A stretch of DNA of 64,000 nt from Aurantibrevibacter litoralis (GCF_034651555.1 NZ_JAYEEQ010000009.1:1-64000); one strand, 5' to 3'; positions 7,814-17,071 are shown, numbered from the stretch's first letter. A program made the numbers and translations. Notes: generated by a model from the letters alone, not told the origin.

Positions 7814-9721
7814 ATGAGTAAGATTATAGGTATAGATTTAGGAACTACCAACTCTTGTGTTTCCGTAATGGAAGGTAATGAGCCCGTGGTGATCCCAAAT
7901 GCAGAAGGTAAAAGAACTACCCCTTCCGTTATTGCGTTTGTGGAAGGTGGCGAAATAAAGGTGGGCGATCCGGCCAAAAGACAAGCCGTAACGAATCCGC
8001 ACAAAACCATTTATTCCATAAAACGTTTTATGGGGAATAAATATTCGGAGTCTTCCAAAGAGGTAGGTAGAGTTCCTTATAAAGTAGTAAAAGGAGATAA
8101 TGATACTTCGCGTGTAGATATTGACGGTCGTTTGTACTCTCCGCAAGAATTGTCTGCCATGATTCTTCAGAAAATGAAGAAAACCGCAGAGGATTATTTG
8201 GGACAAACCGTTACACGTGCCGTAATAACCGTACCTGCCTACTTTAACGATGCACAGCGACAGGCTACCAAAGAAGCCGGAGAAATTGCGGGCCTAACAG
8301 TAGAGCGTATTATAAACGAACCTACGGCAGCCTCCTTGGCTTACGGATTGGATAAAAAACAGAAAGATCAAAAAATAGTTGTTTTCGATTTTGGTGGTGG
8401 TACGCATGATGTTTCCATTTTAGAGTTAGGGGATGGTGTTTTTGAAGTATTGTCTACCGATGGGGATACGCATTTGGGTGGAGACGATGTAGATCAAAAA
8501 ATCATCGATTGGTTGGCAGATGAGTTCAATAAAGAAGAAAGTATTGATTTACGCAAAGACGCCATGGCATTGCAGCGTTTAAGAGAAGCCGCCGAAAAAG
8601 CGAAAATAGAATTGTCTTCTTCCGCGCAAACCGAAATTAACTTGCCTTATGTAACGGCTACTGCGACAGGACCCAAGCATTTGGTGCGCAGCTTAACGCG
8701 AGCCAAATTTGAGCAATTAATAGAGGATTTGGTAAAGCGCACGATTGCGCCTTGTCAAAACGCATTGAAAGCTGCGGGACTTTCCAAAAGTGATATTGAT
8801 GAAATTATTTTAGTGGGAGGATCTACTAGAATTCCGGCCGTACAAGAGGCTGTAGAGCAATTTTTCGGTAAAAAACCATCTAAAGGTGTAAATCCGGATG
8901 AAGTAGTTGCTGTAGGAGCCGCAATTCAAGGTGGTGTACTTACCGGAGATGTAAAAGATGTATTGTTGTTAGATGTAACTCCACTATCTCTAGGTATAGA
9001 AACTATGGGTGGGGTAATGACCAAATTAATAGAAGCAAATACAACCATTCCGACTAAAAAATCACAAGTATTTTCCACAGCGGCAGACAATCAACCCTCA
9101 GTAGAAATTCATGTGCTTCAAGGGGAAAGACCCATGGCAACAGATAACAAAACCATTGGTCGCTTCCACTTAGACGGTATTCCACCTGCACAAAGAGGCA
9201 CACCACAGATAGAGGTTACTTTTGACATTGATGCCAACGGAATCATTAAGGTATCTGCAACAGACAAAGCAACGAATAAATCGCAAGACATCCGTATAGA
9301 AGCATCATCGGGCCTCACCGAAGAAGAAATTAAACGTATGAAAGCTGAGGCCGAGGCCAACGCCGAAGCGGATAAAAAAGCAAAGGAAACCGCAGATAAA
9401 TTGAATGAGGCAGACAGTATGATTTTTCAAACAGAAAAACAATTAAAAGAGTTTGGTGAAAAATTGTCTGCCGACAAGAAAAAACCTATTGAAGAGGCTT
9501 TAGAACAACTAAAAACGGCTCATGCTAGTAAAGATTTGGCTGCCATTACTGTAGCATTAGACAAAATAAACGAAGCATGGAAATTGGCTTCTGAAGAAAT
9601 GTATAAGGCTCAGGCCGAAGGCCAACAGGGTGCCCCGCAAGAGGGTGCAGATACGGCTTCTTCTGGAGGAACCAAAGAAGGTGATAACGTTGAAGATGTT
9701 GATTTTGAAGAGGTAAAATAA
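7814..9721 (+). CDS. dnaK: Molecular chaperone DnaK (Hsp70)
   Basis: ATP-dependent cytoplasmic chaperone acting with DnaJ and GrpE. The 635-residue protein starts KIIGIDLGTTNSCVSVMEG (phosphate loop), followed by VFDFGGGTHDVSIL and LVGGSTRIPAVQE, the other actin-fold ATPase motifs. The substrate-binding domain starts near DVTPLSLGIETMGG, and the C-terminal lid ends in the acidic tail DNVEDVDFEEVK typical of bacterial DnaK. No grpE, dnaJ or hrcA lies beside it, so it is a single-gene unit with its own terminator. Confidence 0.98.
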   Translation: MSKIIGIDLGTTNSCVSVMEGNEPVVIPNAEGKRTTPSVIAFVEGGEIKVGDPAKRQAVTNPHKTIYSIKRFMGNKYSESSKEVGRVPYKVVKGDNDTSRVDIDGRLYSPQELSAMILQKMKKTAEDYLGQTVTRAVITVPAYFNDAQRQATKEAGEIAGLTVERIINEPTAASLAYGLDKKQKDQKIVVFDFGGGTHDVSILELGDGVFEVLSTDGDTHLGGDDVDQKIIDWLADEFNKEESIDLRKDAMALQRLREAAEKAKIELSSSAQTEINLPYVTATATGPKHLVRSLTRAKFEQLIEDLVKRTIAPCQNALKAAGLSKSDIDEIILVGGSTRIPAVQEAVEQFFGKKPSKGVNPDEVVAVGAAIQGGVLTGDVKDVLLLDVTPLSLGIETMGGVMTKLIEANTTIPTKKSQVFSTAADNQPSVEIHVLQGERPMATDNKTIGRFHLDGIPPAQRGTPQIEVTFDIDANGIIKVSATDKATNKSQDIRIEASSGLTEEEIKRMKAEAEANAEADKKAKETADKLNEADSMIFQTEKQLKEFGEKLSADKKKPIEEALEQLKTAHASKDLAAITVALDKINEAWKLASEEMYKAQAEGQQGAPQEGADTASSGGTKEGDNVEDVDFEEVK

Positions 9722-9744
9722 CCTTTTAGAAATCTTTTGATACC

Positions 9745-9773
9745 AAAAAAGGGCAGAAATTTCTGCCCTTTTT
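9745..9773 (+). terminator. Terminator of dnaK
   Basis: Perfect palindrome GGGCAGAAATTTCTGCCC (9751-9768) preceded by six A and followed by five T, 29 bases after the dnaK stop. Confidence 0.85.
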
Positions 9774-9835
9774 GATGTTCTACATCCAAATTATTTCAAT
9801 TTTGAGGCAATATAACGTAATTTTGAACTTTGATG

Positions 9836-9872
9836 GCCTCTCAAAGAGGGCACGTACAAGTGACCCTTTTTT
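9836..9872 (+). other. Two small hairpins, the second terminator-like, ahead of the next gene
   Basis: CCTCT-CAA-AGAGG (9836-9848) is followed by GGGCAC/GTG(A)CCC with loop GTACAA (9848-9866) and six T (9867-9872). A TAATTTTG box at 9818-9825 lies just upstream, so a transcript starting there would meet this structure about 100 bases before the gene at 9975. It may be an attenuator-like leader or a second dnaK terminator. Confidence 0.35.
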
Positions 9873-9974
9873 GTGAACTCGATTCGGGAGAAAAAAAACC
9901 AAAAAATGGTGCTCATACGATTTTTACAAACGGTAAACGACCTGAAATTAAATTTTTAACTTAAACTTCTTGGA

Positions 9975-10910
9975 GTGAATAGGATTCCTATATGTTTGCC
10001 GCTTACCTCTTTTATAGCGATCCTGTGTTCGGTATCTATGGTATGGACGCAAGAGGCGCCACGAATTTTTACGATTGCCGATTTTGATTTGGCGGGTGCT
10101 GTAAAATCGTGCCTTGTGCGTACAAATTACGGCAAGGAAACGTACGATTTCAACGAAAAAGGGGTCTTAACCAAAGCGGTTACACGCTTTAATGATGCAG
10201 ATTACGATATTACCTATTACAAATACGCGCACGGAGAACTTTCTGAAAAAAGAGTAGAGAATTACCGAGATAACATATTTGACAGAGCCACTTCGTACGC
10301 CAATATCTATGCCTTAGACACCCTTTCTGGAAAAAAGGTTTCGGAACAAATTATTTCGTACAGTAAGGAGTTTTTAGGGCAGAACGAATATCATTTTGAT
10401 GACCAAGGAAATCTCGTCCTAATTCGGCATGCAGATAATGAAGGTATAGACGAAATACGACTAGAATATACCACTTATAAAGGCGAGTCTACAGTGACTT
10501 ACCTGAGAGATGAGGTGGTACAAAAAACCATTCGGACATCGCAAAAGAAAGGAAAAGCGAACAGCCTTCACGAGGTGCGTCTCACCAAGGAGTTTATCAA
10601 TGGAGAACCAAGCAAAGCCTTAGAACAAGTGTATAATGAGGAGGGTCATCTAATTTCTGAAATAAAATTCAAAGCTGCCGATAAAACCAAAAAATTTCAG
10701 CCCGAAGAAGAGGTGTCTTATACGTACGATGCCTTGGGGCATGTTATAGAAATGCGCACTAAAAAGCAAGACAAGGTGGTGGTGAAAAAGTATATCTACC
10801 AGTTTGATGATGGCGATGCAGGGAATTGGATTAAACAAATTGTGACCCCGGATAATACTTATATCAGTCGGACTATTAGCTATTATCCAAATCCGGAAAA
10901 AGCGGAGTAA
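9975..10910 (+). CDS. Secreted protein with YD/RHS-like beta repeats, function unknown
   Basis: The 311-residue protein starts with GTG and carries a signal peptide (LTSFIAILCSVSMVWTQ, cleavage near residue 26), so it should reach the periplasm or cell surface. The mature part is a series of beta hairpins such as YDFNEKGVLTKAVTRFND, YHFDDQGNLVLIRHAD and YTYDALGHVIEMRTKK, resembling RHS/YD strands. It has no RHS core toxin domain and no enzyme motif. It is monocistronic and convergent with the acetyltransferase gene that follows. I do not recognise a functional family. Confidence 0.7.
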   Translation: MNRIPICLPLTSFIAILCSVSMVWTQEAPRIFTIADFDLAGAVKSCLVRTNYGKETYDFNEKGVLTKAVTRFNDADYDITYYKYAHGELSEKRVENYRDNIFDRATSYANIYALDTLSGKKVSEQIISYSKEFLGQNEYHFDDQGNLVLIRHADNEGIDEIRLEYTTYKGESTVTYLRDEVVQKTIRTSQKKGKANSLHEVRLTKEFINGEPSKALEQVYNEEGHLISEIKFKAADKTKKFQPEEEVSYTYDALGHVIEMRTKKQDKVVVKKYIYQFDDGDAGNWIKQIVTPDNTYISRTISYYPNPEKAE

Positions 10911-10930
10911 GAAGGTGTATACATATGTTG

Positions 10931-11491
10931 CTATGCTACACTATTTTCCCATTCGCTTCGCAATACGCCATAACAACAGGTATTTCTCTTAAAACCATCG
11001 GGCAAATACACATTTTGGCGTAAGATACCTTCTAACTGTGCCCCTAATTTTTCTACAGCCTTTCGTGAGCGTATATTACGCTCATCGATTCTAAATTCCA
11101 CTTTTTCAAACCCTAAAACCGCAAAAGCATAGTGGAGCATAAGTTGTTTCACGGCACTATTAAGACCACTACCCTGAAAGTCGGTTCCGATCCAAGTAGA
11201 TCCAATTTCGAGTACTTTATGATGCCAGTCGATATTCATAAAACGCGTACTTCCGGCATAGCGCGCTACCCGCTTATCAAAAATAATAAATGGAATTGCA
11301 GTATTATTTTTGTGGTTTTCCAGCGCGGTTTCTACATAATTTTTAAGCGCAACGGGGGTAGCAATATCCGACGGAGAATACTGTACCAATTTGGGTTCAG
11401 AAGCCACGGAAAGCAGGTTTTGGTAATTGTTTAACCCCAGTTCCGAGAGTCTTACACTATTATTTTCGAGGGTAGGAATGGGTATTGGCAT
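10931..11491 (-). CDS. GNAT-family N-acetyltransferase (RimJ/RimL-like)
   Basis: Transfers an acetyl group from acetyl-CoA to an amine; the substrate is unknown. The fold is seen in IGSTWIGTDFQGSGLNSAVKQLM (motif A, with the Q-G-S-G-L acetyl-CoA loop) and VEFRIDERNIRSRKAVEKLGAQLEGILR (motif B), the latter typical of RimJ/RimL proteins. The start at 11491 (MPIPIPTLENNSVRL) begins the conserved domain; an in-frame upstream codon at 11569 would add 26 residues with no family resemblance. It is divergent from the menI-like gene, 90 bases away. Confidence 0.82.
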   Translation of the reverse strand: MPIPIPTLENNSVRLSELGLNNYQNLLSVASEPKLVQYSPSDIATPVALKNYVETALENHKNNTAIPFIIFDKRVARYAGSTRFMNIDWHHKVLEIGSTWIGTDFQGSGLNSAVKQLMLHYAFAVLGFEKVEFRIDERNIRSRKAVEKLGAQLEGILRQNVYLPDGFKRNTCCYGVLRSEWENSVA

Positions 11492-11580
11492 GTTTTTATC
11501 ATACGGTTTAACAGAAATGAAATTGAATTTCAGCAACGGTTTTGTGTTGGTAATGATTATTTTTACCAAAAATAACGGTT

Positions 11581-12003
11581 ATGGATGATGTGAAGGAAAA
11601 AATCCTAAAAATATGCAATGAAACGTGTAAAGGGACGCTCATGGAAACCTTGGATATCGAATATGTTGGGGTAGGCGAAAACTTTTTAGTGGGGCGTATG
11701 CCTGTGACCTCAAGAGTGTACCAACCCGATGGAGTACTGCACGGCGGCGCAACCGTGGCACTGGCCGAAAGTGTAGGCAGTGCGGCCTCGTATATTTTTC
11801 TAAACGCTCAGGAATTTGCGATTAGGGGTATAGAAATTTCTGCCAATCACGTGAAAAGTATAAGCGAAGGGTTTGTGTATGCCAAGGCTACCATAGTTCA
11901 CAAAGGGAGAACCACTCAATTGTGGGAAATACGCATTACCAATGAGCAAGAACAGTTAATTTCGTTATGTAAACTTACTACCATTGCCTTATCCAAAAAA
12001 TAA
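11581..12003 (+). CDS. menI: PaaI/hotdog thioesterase, probable DHNA-CoA hydrolase
   Basis: Single-domain hotdog thioesterase of 140 residues. The motif DGVLHGGATVALAESVGSAAS is the active-site segment of the MenI/YbgC-PaaI group, with Glu in AES as the catalytic acid. The stop lies inside menF (20-base overlap), and five more men genes follow. The inferred role is therefore release of 1,4-dihydroxy-2-naphthoate from its CoA ester. The symbol depends on context; the fold alone would also allow a phenylacetyl-CoA-type thioesterase. Confidence 0.75.
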   Translation: MDDVKEKILKICNETCKGTLMETLDIEYVGVGENFLVGRMPVTSRVYQPDGVLHGGATVALAESVGSAASYIFLNAQEFAIRGIEISANHVKSISEGFVYAKATIVHKGRTTQLWEIRITNEQEQLISLCKLTTIALSKK

Positions 12004-13069
12004 AGAAGGGTCTCAGTTTTGGGATATCGTAAAAGCGCAGCATCAAAAAGAGCTTCCTTTTGTAGTGTACAGAAAGCCTAACGAGGATCAACTCTATTTT
12101 ATGGGTCAGCACTGCGATACCCTCGTGCAAACCACTCAATATACGGAAATAGGCTTTGTTTTTGCGCCCTTTAAACCCGGAACCCCGGCTGTCCTATTGC
12201 CTCCGGATATTGTTGCCAAGACAAATTTTATTGCTCAAAATAAGACGTCCACAACGCTGCCAACCCAAGCAGCACCTGTGCCGCGTGCCAAAGAAAAGCA
12301 CCTCCAATTAATAGCTAAAGGAATAGACCACATTCGTTCGGGCGGATTGACTAAAGTAGTGCTCGCCAGAACCATAACACAGCCTTTTTCTGGCGATGTA
12401 TTTCTATTGTTTCAGCGAATAGCAAGTAGATACCCTTCTGCCTTATGTTACCTTTGGTATCATCCAAAGGTTGGCCTTTGGCTGGGAGCCACCCCCGAAC
12501 TTTTGCTAAAACTCAATGGCCATACGTTTACCACCATGTCATTGGCAGGCACCAAAAATTATATGATGGGTACACTACCGAGTTGGGGGCAGAAGGAATT
12601 GCAGGAGCAGGCTTTAGTTACAGACTATATTTTGGAACGCCTAAAATCTGAAGTCACCGATGTGGTTGCAGGTTCTTTGGAATCTGTTAGAGCAGGCAAT
12701 TTATGGCATTTACAGACGATTCTGAAAGGCAACTTAAAATCGAATAAAATCGAAGAAGTACTAGCAGCACTGCATCCAACTCCGGCTATTTGCGGGGTAC
12801 CCAAAGCAGCGGCACTACATTTTATTTTAGAACAAGAACCTTACGATAGGGCATTTTATGCAGGGTTTTTAGGAGAGCTTAATTTTCCGTCTACTAAAGG
12901 GAACAAAACCGCACTTTATGTAAACCTAAGATGCCTGCAACTACAGAATGAGGAAGCCTTACTCTATGTAGGAGGTGGCATTACCAAAGATTCGATACCC
13001 GAAAAAGAATGGGAGGAAACAGTTGCCAAAAGTAAAACGCTTTTGCAAGTTCTTGCCAACCCAGCGTAA
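11984..13069 (+). CDS. menF: Isochorismate synthase (menaquinone type)
   Basis: Converts chorismate to isochorismate, the first committed step of menaquinone synthesis. The 361-residue protein has a short N-terminal region and a C-terminal chorismate-binding domain: LTKVVLARTI, VGLWLGATPELLL, TTMSLAGTK, ILKGNLKS and the C-terminal FYAGFLGELNF / LYVGGGITKDSIPEKEW. The start is TTG at 11984, inside the preceding gene, so expression is probably coupled to it. A later start would remove residues still aligned with the family. Confidence 0.88.
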   Translation: MPYPKNKEGSQFWDIVKAQHQKELPFVVYRKPNEDQLYFMGQHCDTLVQTTQYTEIGFVFAPFKPGTPAVLLPPDIVAKTNFIAQNKTSTTLPTQAAPVPRAKEKHLQLIAKGIDHIRSGGLTKVVLARTITQPFSGDVFLLFQRIASRYPSALCYLWYHPKVGLWLGATPELLLKLNGHTFTTMSLAGTKNYMMGTLPSWGQKELQEQALVTDYILERLKSEVTDVVAGSLESVRAGNLWHLQTILKGNLKSNKIEEVLAALHPTPAICGVPKAAALHFILEQEPYDRAFYAGFLGELNFPSTKGNKTALYVNLRCLQLQNEEALLYVGGGITKDSIPEKEWEETVAKSKTLLQVLANPA

Positions 13070-13173
13070 TTTTAGAAAAAAAGTAAGGCAAAGCGATGCT
13101 TCCGTTGTATTTTTGAGGCCTTGAAACCAGTGTTGATAGGGTAGTTTAAGCAATCCTACGATAAGTAAGTAAA

Positions 13174-13605
13174 ATGAAATTCGACAGTAAAAAGGACGTA
13201 TTGTTCACAATGATCATGCTCGGAATAAATGCATTTCTGATTGGAATCACTATTACAGGGATTTGGAATGGAGAAATGGTAAAAGATGAATATTGGGCGC
13301 TAATTCCGGTTTTGGCACTTGTTGGGCTGCTCCTTTGGTTGTATTTTGGCACCGGTTATGAATTATCCAAAGAAAACGGCTTGGTATACAAAAGCGGGCC
13401 TTTTAATGGAAAAATTAAGGTGGAACGAATAACCGAAATTATCAAGGGAAAAACGCTTTGGGTTGGCTTTAGGCCGGCTACTTCAAGAAAAGGACTGATT
13501 ATAAAATACGACAGGTACAACGATCTTTACATTAGTCCAAAAACAAACGAATCGTTTATTGAGAAAATATTGGAACTAAATGCAGATATAAAAATTACGG
13601 AATGA
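13174..13605 (+). CDS. Small membrane protein with bacterial PH-like domain
   Basis: The 143-residue protein has two transmembrane segments (about residues 10-29 and 42-60), then a soluble domain LSKENGLVYKSGPFNGKIKVERITEI...LIIKYDRYNDLYISPK that looks like the bacterial PH-domain group found in Bacteroidota membrane proteins. Its role is unknown. It separates menF from menD. Its flanks carry the same two short words in direct orientation (GCGATGCTTCC and TTTAAGCAA), which hints that it was inserted into an older menF-menD spacer. Confidence 0.7.
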   Translation: MKFDSKKDVLFTMIMLGINAFLIGITITGIWNGEMVKDEYWALIPVLALVGLLLWLYFGTGYELSKENGLVYKSGPFNGKIKVERITEIIKGKTLWVGFRPATSRKGLIIKYDRYNDLYISPKTNESFIEKILELNADIKITE

Positions 13606-13856
13606 TAAGAATACCCAAAACATACTGCAATCGCAATGATGATAGATTACACTATATTTTGCTTTTAGTGGAGGCAATTTAAGCAACCATATAAGGCGAT
13701 GCTTCCAACTTTGCAAAATTAAAAAAGTACAAACCTCACAATTTAAAAAATTGACATATCAACTATTAATCTCGCCAATGTGTATTTTGTATTGGAGGGA
13801 TTTTTTTACGCAGGATAACTGAGTTTGTAATCTATGAAAAAAGTTTTTAAATCTTT

Positions 13857-15611
13857 ATGAAATATTCAACTATTCCGGCAGCACAATCTGTTGTAGATCA
13901 TTGTAAGGCCAATGCACTTACCAACATTGTAATTTCGCCCGGATCGCGCAACGCTCCTTTGATCATCGCATTTACCGAAGATCCGTATTTTAATTGCTTT
14001 AGTATTGTTGATGAGCGCTGTGCTGCTTTTTTTGCGCTGGGAATCGCCCAACAACAGCGAAAACCCGTGGCCTTGGTTTGTACATCGGGTAGTGCAGTGG
14101 TAAATTACTACCCAGCAGTTACCGAAGCCTTTTATAGTGATATTCCCCTAGTGATTTTGTCTGCGGACAGGCCCTTTTATATGGTTGATATAGGAGATGG
14201 ACAAACCATACGTCAAAATGGAGTATTTAATACGCATATAGGATATGCTACGCATTTAAAGTTAGATGCGATACATGCCACCGATAAAATTAAAGCATAC
14301 GCACCCCAACTATTGTCATCCGGAACGCCAGAAGCATGTCAGGCAGCGATACAGCAGTATAACGATACAGAATTAAACAGGGCCTTCCGGGTACTCAGGG
14401 ATACAGAGCAACCCGTACATATCAATATCCCTTTTGAAGAGCCGTTATATAACATACAGCGTACAAAAACCGTTCATACATCCATTGAAATTGGTTGTAA
14501 AAAGCCAATAGAAACGAATGAATCGCTTGCCGAGTTTTCGACTATTTGGAACACATCTGCCAAAAAAATGGTGCTTATAGGCACCTTAAATCCCGATAGT
14601 ATAGAAGCACATTATTTAGAAAAACTTGGCGGAGATCCTTCTGTATTGGTGTTTACAGAGACGACGTCGAACGTGCACCACCCTCATTTTTTTCCTAGTA
14701 TAGACAGTATTATAGCTCCCATAGAGAAATCTACCGAAAAAGAGGAATTATTTAAAAAACTGCAACCCGAGGTGTTGCTCACTTTTGGTGGACTTATTGT
14801 TTCAAAAAAAATTAAGGCCTTTTTGAGGCAGTATCAACCCAAAGCACATTGGCATGTGCATGAGTACCGAGCAAACGACACCTTTTTTTCGCTAACCAAA
14901 CATTTTAAAAGAAATATCAATTCATTTCTCTCAGATTTTTTAAAGGGCGTGGAGGACTATGAATCCACCTACTTTTCTTATTGGAACAAGGTTAAACTAG
15001 ATTATGAGCAAAAACGTAAGCATTATGTAGCCACGATTCCTTTTTCAGACATGTCCGTTTTTAATAGTGTATTGCAAAGTATTCCTGATGCATATCAACT
15101 GCAATTGGCCAATAGTTCCACCGTGCGCTATTCGCAATTATTTCCCATAGCACCATCGGTTCAAGTGTATTGCAACAGAGGTACCAGTGGTATAGACGGA
15201 AGTACATCAACGGCTATTGGCAGTGCTTGGTATGCTAAAACGCCAACCCTATTCATTACAGGTGATCTAAGTTTTTTCTACGATAGCAATGGTTTATGGA
15301 ACAGGTATATACGATCAGATTTTAGAATTATACTCATTAATAATCAAGGCGGCGGTATCTTTCGTATTCTACCAGGAAAAGAAGACACCGCGCGTTTTGA
15401 AACCTTTTTTGAAACAACGCACACCCTTGACGCCTCTCAGCTTTGCGCTATGCATAAAATAGCCTATTACCGTGCAGATAATAGCACAGAATTATCCTCC
15501 ATATTAGATGTGTTTTACACGGAATCTGGGCAACCTAAGTTGCTCGAAATACATACACCTCGATTAATAAATAATAAAATTTTGCTCGGTTATTTTGATT
15601 TTATATCTTAG
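13857..15611 (+). CDS. menD: SEPHCHC synthase (2-succinyl-5-enolpyruvyl-6-hydroxy-3-cyclohexene-1-carboxylate synthase)
   Basis: ThDP-dependent enzyme joining 2-oxoglutarate-derived succinic semialdehyde to isochorismate. At 584 residues it is full length. NIVISPGSRNAPLIIAF at the N-terminus and LVCTSGSAVVNYYPAVTEA are MenD signatures; the latter carries the catalytic Glu region. GDLSFFYDSNGLWNRY...IILINNQGGGIF is the ThDP/Mg-binding GD...NN motif. It follows a 251-base spacer containing repeat words and no other gene. Confidence 0.95.
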   Translation: MKYSTIPAAQSVVDHCKANALTNIVISPGSRNAPLIIAFTEDPYFNCFSIVDERCAAFFALGIAQQQRKPVALVCTSGSAVVNYYPAVTEAFYSDIPLVILSADRPFYMVDIGDGQTIRQNGVFNTHIGYATHLKLDAIHATDKIKAYAPQLLSSGTPEACQAAIQQYNDTELNRAFRVLRDTEQPVHINIPFEEPLYNIQRTKTVHTSIEIGCKKPIETNESLAEFSTIWNTSAKKMVLIGTLNPDSIEAHYLEKLGGDPSVLVFTETTSNVHHPHFFPSIDSIIAPIEKSTEKEELFKKLQPEVLLTFGGLIVSKKIKAFLRQYQPKAHWHVHEYRANDTFFSLTKHFKRNINSFLSDFLKGVEDYESTYFSYWNKVKLDYEQKRKHYVATIPFSDMSVFNSVLQSIPDAYQLQLANSSTVRYSQLFPIAPSVQVYCNRGTSGIDGSTSTAIGSAWYAKTPTLFITGDLSFFYDSNGLWNRYIRSDFRIILINNQGGGIFRILPGKEDTARFETFFETTHTLDASQLCAMHKIAYYRADNSTELSSILDVFYTESGQPKLLEIHTPRLINNKILLGYFDFIS

Positions 15612-15641
15612 ACCACATAACTTTAAAGAAAACCTTTCATT

Positions 15642-15983
15642 ATGAGTAAAAGAGATGAACTTATCGAGAAGTATGCTTCGGAAATCCAAAGTAAATTTGG
15701 AGAAAAAGCGGATTTAGATTTATTGACCAAAGTAACCATTGGTCTAGGGCCTTCTATTTACAATGCGGATTCTTCCAAAGTGTCCGGCAGTGATGACAAG
15801 GAACTGGCAACCGTAAAAAACAATTTTTTAATTAAAAAGTTGGGTTTAAGCGATGGACCGCAGTTAGACGAAGCCATACATGCCGTCATAACTCAGTATG
15901 GAACTTCAGAGAAAAACAAGTACAGAGCCATAGTGTATTACTTTTTGGTAAAACATTTTAAAAAGGAATCTGTGTACAATTAA
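15642..15983 (+). CDS. DUF2853 family protein
   Basis: Small (113 residues), charged, mostly helical protein beginning MSKRDELIEKYASEIQSKFGEKADLDLL. It matches the DUF2853 family that often follows menD in flavobacteria. No catalytic motif is visible and the function is unknown. It lies 30 bases after menD, is probably co-transcribed with it, and is followed by a terminator. Confidence 0.85.
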   Translation: MSKRDELIEKYASEIQSKFGEKADLDLLTKVTIGLGPSIYNADSSKVSGSDDKELATVKNNFLIKKLGLSDGPQLDEAIHAVITQYGTSEKNKYRAIVYYFLVKHFKKESVYN

Positions 15984-16001
15984 TTTTGGGTTCTAACTCT
16001 T

Positions 16002-16034
16002 TAAGCCGATCTTTTTTAGAACGGCTTTTTTTTT
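16002..16034 (+). terminator. Terminator after menD-DUF2853
   Basis: Stem AAGCCG/CGGCTT with an inner TCT/AGA pair set and a T loop (16002-16027), then a run of T to 16034, 19 bases after the DUF2853 stop. Confidence 0.8.
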
Positions 16035-16050
16035 GCGGTTTTTTTAAATG

Positions 16051-16058
16051 TACTTTTG
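16051..16058 (+). promoter_or_regulatory. -7 promoter box directly before cvfB (possible leaderless start)
   Basis: TACTTTTG fits TAnnTTTG perfectly and ends four bases before the ATG at 16063. Transcription would then start at or next to the initiation codon. A TTG at 16033-16035 is slightly close for the -33 element (15-base spacer). Confidence 0.55.
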
Positions 16059-16062
16059 TGCT

Positions 16063-16896
16063 ATGATTGCATTAGGAAAATACAATGAGTTAGAAATACT
16101 CCGAGATACGAGTGTGGGTCTTTTTTTGGGCGACGATGAAAATAATGACATCTTATTGCCCAATAAATATGTGCCGGAAATCTTTGAAATAGGGGATAAA
16201 ATTAGGGTGTTCTGCTATTTAGACCACGATGAGCGCCCGGTGGCAACGACATTAACCCCTTATATTACCGCCGATGATTTTCACCTGTTACGAGTAGAAG
16301 AAGTGAATGATTTTGGGGCTTTTTTAGATTGGGGGTTAGAAAAGCATCTTTTAGTTCCTTTTCGAGAACAAAGATCCAAAATGATTGAAAACCAATGGTA
16401 TGTAGTGCATTGTTATGTAGATGAGAAGACGAACAGACTGGTAGGATCTAATAAATTAGACAAATTTTTAAGCAATGAAAATGTAACACTCAAGGCCTTA
16501 GATGAAGTGCATATTCTGGTAACCAGAGCAACGGATTTAGGGTGGGAAGTTATCGTTAATAACAAGCACAAAGGCCTGATCTACGCCAACGAAGTGTATA
16601 AAAAGATAGCCGTTGGCGATAAAATGAAGGCGTATGTAAAGACCGTAAGACCAGATCATAAAATCGATATCTCTTTACAGCCTTTGGGGGTTAAAAGTCT
16701 AGAGCCTGCCGCACAAATTATTTATGAGAAACTGCTTGCTTCAAATGGATATCTCAATGTACATGATAAATCGGATCCCGAGGCCATAAGAGAAATTTTT
16801 CAGATGAGTAAAAAGGTATTTAAAAAAGGAATAGGCAGTTTGTATAAAGAACGGAAAATTGAAATTAAAGAAGACGGAATTTATCTGATCAAGTAA
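16063..16896 (+). CDS. CvfB-like S1 RNA-binding protein
   Basis: The 277-residue protein opens with MIALGKYNELEILRDTSVGLFLGD, then carries S1-type OB folds (FHLLRVEEVNDFGAFLDWGLEKHLLVPF and KGLIYANEVYKKIAVGDKMKAYVKTVRPDHKIDISLQPLG) and a C-terminal winged-helix-like tail ending IEIKEDGIYLIK. That is the layout of the CvfB family of RNA-binding regulators. Its target is unknown. An in-frame ATG at 16048 overlaps the promoter box and is rejected as start. Confidence 0.85.
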   Translation: MIALGKYNELEILRDTSVGLFLGDDENNDILLPNKYVPEIFEIGDKIRVFCYLDHDERPVATTLTPYITADDFHLLRVEEVNDFGAFLDWGLEKHLLVPFREQRSKMIENQWYVVHCYVDEKTNRLVGSNKLDKFLSNENVTLKALDEVHILVTRATDLGWEVIVNNKHKGLIYANEVYKKIAVGDKMKAYVKTVRPDHKIDISLQPLGVKSLEPAAQIIYEKLLASNGYLNVHDKSDPEAIREIFQMSKKVFKKGIGSLYKERKIEIKEDGIYLIK

Positions 16897-16986
16897 AACA
16901 TTGCCTAGAGACCTTCAATACGATGTAAATCAACCAAATAAACATCAAAAACTCCGTTTTTGTTTTTTAAATCGCTTTATATCTGC

Positions 16987-16994
16987 TACTTTTG
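16987..16994 (+). promoter_or_regulatory. -7 promoter box of the SPOR-menA unit
   Basis: TACTTTTG is a perfect TAnnTTTG, about 77 bases before the SPOR gene; a TTG lies 24 bases upstream (16960-16962). The 175-base spacer 16897-17071 holds this promoter and a leader of about 70 bases, and no trace of menB. Confidence 0.5.
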
Positions 16995-17071
16995 CGTTTT
17001 GTAGCAGGTTAGGTTGCACATTAGTACCTTTTTTTTAACTTTAACTGTAAAAACTTCCTAAAAACACATAT

